Positions 60,847 through 64,000 of a DNA stretch of 64,000 nucleotides are shown piece after piece. The position numbers and the translations under genes were made by a program. Within the stretch, counting starts at the first letter, position 1. Each line of letters begins with the position of its first letter. The stretch spans positions 26,138 to 90,137 of the forward strand of contig JBBSPV010000010.1 in assembly GCA_038258425.1 (NCBI GenBank), read 5' to 3'. Below the pieces are notes generated by a model, which searched no databases, was not told where the DNA came from, and worked only from the letters and a program-made list of their open reading frames with translations. Origin of the DNA: DATLGB01 sp038258425. Lineage in GTDB: Bacteria > Actinomycetota > Thermoleophilia > Solirubrobacterales > Solirubrobacteraceae.

Positions 60847-60852
60847 TACACT
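60847..60852 (+). promoter_or_regulatory. -10 box of rpmF (leaderless type)
   Basis: TACACT ends 11 nt before the rpmF ATG, nearly identical to the rpmB promoter at 45847. Confidence 0.6.
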
Positions 60853-60863
60853 TCGACGCCGCC

Positions 60864-61070
60864 ATGGCCGTCCCCAAGCAGAAGCAGTCGCACTCGCGCA
60901 CGACGAAGCGCCGCTCGACCCACAAGGTCGCCGCGCCGGCGCTGAACCTGTGCCCGCAGTGCCACAAGCCGCGCCGGCCACACCGCGTGTGTCCGAGCTG
61001 CGGCTTCTACGCGGGCCGCGTCCGCGTGGTGCCCGGCGACGACCCCGCGGCCCACGACCACGAGCACTGA
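60864..61070 (+). CDS. rpmF: 50S ribosomal protein L32, zinc-binding form
   Basis: Large-subunit ribosomal protein of 68 residues. MAVPKQKQSHSRTTKRRSTHK is split across the conserved N-terminus, and CPQC and CPSC supply zinc ligands. A His-rich tail (AAHDHEH) ends the protein. It heads the rpmF-plsX-acpP-rnc cluster. Confidence 0.97.
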   Translation: MAVPKQKQSHSRTTKRRSTHKVAAPALNLCPQCHKPRRPHRVCPSCGFYAGRVRVVPGDDPAAHDHEH

Positions 61071-61104
61071 GCCTCCCGCCGCCGCCGCCGCCGACGGCGG
61101 CCCG

Positions 61105-62133
61105 GTCACCGTCGCGCTGGACGCCAACGGCGCCGACGCCGGTCCCGGCGAGGTCGCCCGCGGCGCCGCCCTGGCCGTCCGGGGCGACCCCGGCCTACGC
61201 GTCCTGCTCCACGGTTCGGCCGGCGCGCTGACCGCGGTGGGGCCGCTGCCATCGGCCGTCGAGGTCGTCGACGCGCCGGTGTCGATCGCCAAGGCCGCCG
61301 ATCCCGCCCGCGCGGTCCGCGAGGCACCGGAGGCCTCCGTCGTCCGCGCCGTGCAGGCCGTGGCCGACGGACGGGCGCAGGCGCTCGTCGCCGGCGGCTC
61401 GACCGGCCCCGCCCTGGCCGCCGGCCTGTTCCGGATCAAGCGGGCGCGGGGCGTGCACCGCCCGGCCCTCGCGGTGCTCATGCCCGTGCCCGGCAGGCCG
61501 TTCCTGCTGCTCGACGCGGGCGCCAACCTCGACGCGCGACCGGAGCACCTCGTCCAGTTCGCCCACATGGGGGCGGCCTTCATGCGGGTCGTCGCCGGAA
61601 TCGCGTCGCCTCGCGTCGCGCTGCTCTCCAACGGCGCCGAGGCGACCAAGGGCACGGACGCCGTGGTCGCCGCCCACGCCGCGCTGGCCGGCGCGCCGGG
61701 GTTCGCCGGCAACGTCGAGGGCTTCGCGGTCGGCACGGGCGAGGTGGACGTCATCGTCACGGACGGCTGGACCGGCAACGTGATGCTCAAGACCATGGAG
61801 GGGACCTCGCGCGCGCTGCTGGGCGCGGTGCGCGGGGCGGCCACGTCGTCGGCGCGGGCGAAGGCGGGAGGCCTGCTCCTGAAGCCCGCGCTCGGTGGCC
61901 TGCGGTCGGCGCTGGACCCCGAGGCCGCGGGCGGCGCCGTGCTGCTCGGGCTGCGGGGGCTCGTCGTCGTCCCCCACGGCTCGTTCTCGGCCCGGGGGAT
62001 CGCCGCGGCGCTCGCAGTGGCGGCGACCGGGGCGCGCTCGGACCTCGTCGGGCGCACGCACGCGGCGCTCGAGGACGCGGGCGCCCTGCGCCGGGCGCCG
62101 TCGGCACCGTCCCCTAGGGTGCAGCCGTCATGA
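61105..62133 (+). CDS. plsX: Phosphate acyltransferase PlsX (start codon uncertain)
   Basis: Converts acyl-ACP to acyl-phosphate for phospholipid synthesis. The N-terminal VTVALDANGADAGPGEVARGA matches the family ALDAMGGDNGP start but has no ATG, GTG or TTG in frame; the first standard start (GTG 61237) comes 44 codons later and would remove this conserved part. Position 61105 is GTC; a single C-to-G difference at 61107 would give GTG exactly there. GGSTGPALAAG, LLDAGANLDARPEHL and DGWTGNVMLKTMEG are intact. The stop overlaps acpP. Confidence 0.85.
   Translation, partial: VTVALDANGADAGPGEVARGAALAVRGDPGLRVLLHGSAGALTAVGPLPSAVEVVDAPVSIAKAADPARAVREAPEASVVRAVQAVADGRAQALVAGGSTGPALAAGLFRIKRARGVHRPALAVLMPVPGRPFLLLDAGANLDARPEHLVQFAHMGAAFMRVVAGIASPRVALLSNGAEATKGTDAVVAAHAALAGAPGFAGNVEGFAVGTGEVDVIVTDGWTGNVMLKTMEGTSRALLGAVRGAATSSARAKAGGLLLKPALGGLRSALDPEAAGGAVLLGLRGLVVVPHGSFSARGIAAALAVAATGARSDLVGRTHAALEDAGALRRAPSAPSPRVQPS
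62115..62120 (+). promoter_or_regulatory. -10 box of acpP (leaderless type)
   Basis: TAGGGT ends 9 nt before the acpP ATG, inside the 3-prime end of plsX. Confidence 0.45.
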
Positions 62134-62381
62134 ACCGCGAAGACGTCGTCTCCGCCATCCGGGCCCACCTCGCCGACGAGCTGGAGCTCGAGCCCGCCAT
62201 GATCACCGAGCAGACCCGCTTCAAGGCCGATCTGGACGCGGACTCCCTCGACCTCTACACGCTCGTGCAGGAGCTCGAGGACACCTACGGGGTGCAGATG
62301 TCAGACGAGGAGGCCGCGCGCATCACCTCGGTCGGGCAGGCCGCGGACTTCGTCTGCGAGCGCGCCCCCGCCGTCGGCTGA
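62130..62381 (+). CDS. acpP: Acyl carrier protein
   Basis: Carries acyl chains on phosphopantetheine during fatty acid synthesis. It has 83 residues. The attachment serine lies in the motif DADSLDL, in the place of the usual DSL, followed by the acidic LVQELEDTYGVQMSDEEA helix. It overlaps plsX, so it may use both the plsX transcript and its own promoter. Confidence 0.96.
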   Translation: MNREDVVSAIRAHLADELELEPAMITEQTRFKADLDADSLDLYTLVQELEDTYGVQMSDEEAARITSVGQAADFVCERAPAVG

Positions 62382-62388
62382 GCCGGCC

Positions 62389-63057
62389 GTGCCGCGGCTG
62401 CAGGAGCTCTTCGACGCCCTGCCGGAGCCGGAGCGCCGGCGGGCGCTGACGCATGCCTCATGGGTCGAGCACCGCTCCGACGCCTACGAGCGGCTCGCCT
62501 TCCTCGGCGACTCCGTGCTCGGCCTCGCCGTCACGACGCACCTGTGGCCGCGCCTGGAGGCCGAGTCCCACGGGGCCGGCCGGCTGACGAAGATCCGCGC
62601 CCAGGCCGTCTCCGGCCGGGCGTGCCGGGTCGTGGCCGAGCGGCTCGACGTCCCGGCCCGGATGCGCGCGCTCGCCCCGGACCCGTCGCCGGCCAACGAG
62701 GCACTCGGGCGCACGGAGCGGGTGCTGGCCTCGATCATGGAGGCGATCATCGGCGCGGTCTACCTCCACCACGGCTACGAGGTGACGGCCGCGGCGGTCG
62801 TCGAGGCCTTCGCGCCGGAGATCGAGCGCGCGCTGTCGGAGTCCTCCGACTTCAAGTCGGCCCTGCAGGAGCGGCTTGCGCGCACGGGCGCGACCGTCGT
62901 CTACGCCGTCCGCGAGGAGGCCGGGCCGCCCCACGAACGGACCTTCGAGGTCGCCGCCGTGGTCGCCGAGGTCGAGGTCGGGCGCGGGTCCGGGCGGTCC
63001 AAGAAGGACGCCGAGCAGGCCGCGGCGTCCGCCGCGCTCGACAAGATGGCGATCTAG
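62389..63057 (+). CDS. rnc: Ribonuclease III
   Basis: Double-strand-specific RNase processing rRNA precursors. It has 222 residues. The signature ERLAFLGDSVL with its catalytic acids, LASIMEAIIGAVYLHHG, and the C-terminal double-stranded RNA-binding domain (DFKSALQERL to GRSKKDAEQAAASAAL) are complete. GTG 62389 lies 8 bp after the acpP stop, the classic acpP-rnc-smc order. Confidence 0.96.
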   Translation: MPRLQELFDALPEPERRRALTHASWVEHRSDAYERLAFLGDSVLGLAVTTHLWPRLEAESHGAGRLTKIRAQAVSGRACRVVAERLDVPARMRALAPDPSPANEALGRTERVLASIMEAIIGAVYLHHGYEVTAAAVVEAFAPEIERALSESSDFKSALQERLARTGATVVYAVREEAGPPHERTFEVAAVVAEVEVGRGSGRSKKDAEQAAASAALDKMAI

Positions 63058-63126
63058 TGGTCCCTCCCGCAGCCATCCACCCGAAAACCCGGGCGCCGAT
63101 CACCGCCTGGCGGCGTCCTCACTCGG

Positions 63127-63166
63127 GGCAAGGGCTCCGCCTTTGCACCCTCGCTGCGTCCTTGCC
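63127..63166. terminator. Hairpin between rnc and smc
   Basis: GGCAAGG (63127-63133) and CCTTGCC (63160-63166) form a 7-bp stem around a 26-nt loop. It loosely resembles the outer arms of the REP-like family. The rest of the 163-bp gap shows nothing else. Confidence 0.35.
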
Positions 63167-63220
63167 AGCCGGCGCCGGCATCCCGGCTTTTCGGTCGTCT
63201 GACCACGGGACGGACCACTG

Positions 63221-64000
63221 ATGCACCTGAAATCCGTGACCATGAAGGGGTTCAAGTCGTTCCCCGACCGCACCCGGCTCGAGTTCTCGCCCGGGGTGTC
63301 GGTCGTCGTGGGCCCCAACGGCTCGGGCAAGTCGAACATCACGGACGCCGTGCTGTGGGCGCTGGGGGAGCAGTCCCCGCTCAACGTCCGCGGCGCGTCC
63401 ATGCAGGACGTGATCTTCGCCGGGGCCCACGGTGTGGCCTCGAGCCCGCACGCCGAGGTCGAGGTCGTCATCGAGGGCGCCGACGGGCTCGACCTGCCGC
63501 TGTCCGAGCTGGCCATCGCCCGCCGGCTGGACCGCGAGGGCGAGGGCGAGTACCGGGTCAACGGGGCGCGCTGCCGGCTCGGCGACGTGACCGAGATCCT
63601 CTCGGACACCGGCCTCGGCAAGGAGATGCACTCCGTCGTCTCGCAGGGCCGGGTCACCGCGATCGTCACCTCCAAGCCGCGCGACCGGCGCATGCTCATC
63701 GAGGAGGCCGCCGGCCTCGGCAAGCACCGCAAGCGCCGGCGCCGCGCCCAGCTCAAGCTCGAGCGCACCCAGGACAACCTCGACCGCGCGCTGGACGTCG
63801 AGCGCGAGGCCCGCTCGCGCCTGCGTCCGCTCAAGCGCCAGGCGGCGGCCGCCGAGCTGCACGAGCGCCTCGAGCGCCAGACGCTCGAGGCGCGCTGGGC
63901 GCTCGCCCGCGACGGTGTCCGCGCGGCGCGCGCGGCGCTGGCCGAGGCCGAGCGGGCGTCGGCCGCCGCCCGGGCCGAGGCGGGCCGGGTGGAGGCCGAG
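63221..64000 (+). CDS. smc: Chromosome segregation ATPase SMC (partial, 5-prime end)
   Basis: The first 260 codons are present and the frame is open to the window edge. MHLKSVTMKGFKSFPDRT opens the protein, with Walker A VGPNGSGKSNITDAVLW at about residues 31-47, the ALGEQSP loop and the arginine-rich GLGKHRKRRRR that begins the coiled coil. The remaining coiled coil reads on past 64000. Together with scpA and scpB at 5.4-6.7 kb the condensin set is represented here. Confidence 0.97.
   Translation, partial: MHLKSVTMKGFKSFPDRTRLEFSPGVSVVVGPNGSGKSNITDAVLWALGEQSPLNVRGASMQDVIFAGAHGVASSPHAEVEVVIEGADGLDLPLSELAIARRLDREGEGEYRVNGARCRLGDVTEILSDTGLGKEMHSVVSQGRVTAIVTSKPRDRRMLIEEAAGLGKHRKRRRRAQLKLERTQDNLDRALDVEREARSRLRPLKRQAAAAELHERLERQTLEARWALARDGVRAARAALAEAERASAAARAEAGRVEAE

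Noticed and set aside
63058..63220. Small gene between rnc and smc
   Set aside because: No frame with gene-like codon use or a plausible start was found; only a short hairpin is visible.

Overview
The window is very GC-rich, densely coding bacterial chromosome from an actinobacterium. Several traits together suggest the deep-branching class Thermoleophilia (Solirubrobacterales, Patulibacter- or Conexibacter-like): a Cys-type L28, a DivIVA-like coiled-coil gene after coaD, a DUF559 protein, a leaderless-style promoter architecture, and a CrtY-type lycopene cyclase beside the segregation genes. The placement is inference. No rRNA, tRNA, CRISPR, phage or transposase gene was seen. Nearly everything is core metabolism or information processing.

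Layout. 0-3.8 kb: both subunits of glycine decarboxylase P-protein and a 2-hydroxyacid dehydrogenase. 4.3-7.8 kb: trpS, the condensin partners scpA and scpB, and a lycopene cyclase. 7.8-10.4 kb: a TetR repressor divergent from a DrrAB-type ABC exporter, with a clear operator between them. 10.7-12.5 kb: rlmN and an RsuA/RluB-type pseudouridine synthase. 12.6-17.8 kb: an aromatic amino acid block (aroH, hisC, aroF, tyrA, aroA). 17.8-25.3 kb: a secreted GH5 glycosidase, cmk, der, metK, a polysaccharide deacetylase lipoprotein and a secreted M28 peptidase. 25.3-33 kb: an orphan DNA methylase, priA, def, fmt, rsmB, rpe and arfB. 33.2-40.5 kb: a surface-glycan island with two methyltransferases, a flippase and three glycosyltransferases. 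40.5-44 kb: ribD, ribE, ribBA and ribH. 44-52.6 kb: a Ser/Thr kinase, rpmB, a FakA/YloV-like kinase, a DUF559 gene, recG, rsmD, coaD and a DivIVA-like gene. 52.7-60 kb: accessory genes (beta-propeller-like protein, RmuC-like nuclease, glyoxalase, ECF sigma factor, acylphosphatase, macrodomain protein, acyl-CoA synthetase). 60-64 kb: yceD, rpmF, plsX, acpP, rnc and the start of smc.

The most interesting signal is upstream of aroF. A 32-codon reading frame (14109-14207) carries W, Y, Y, W and F within 11 codons. It has its own -10 box and is followed by mutually exclusive RNA pairings. It looks like an aromatic amino acid attenuator in front of DAHP synthase, tyrA and aroA.

Other notable patterns: a TANNNT box ends 6-11 nt before the start codon of about two dozen genes, which points to leaderless mRNAs. 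Several of these boxes overlap or are palindromic between divergent genes, and several contain the stop codon of the preceding gene. A ~50-bp hairpin repeat family occupies both long convergent intergenic regions. A DUF559 gene is bounded by 16-bp perfect inverted repeats. plsX appears to lack a standard start codon.
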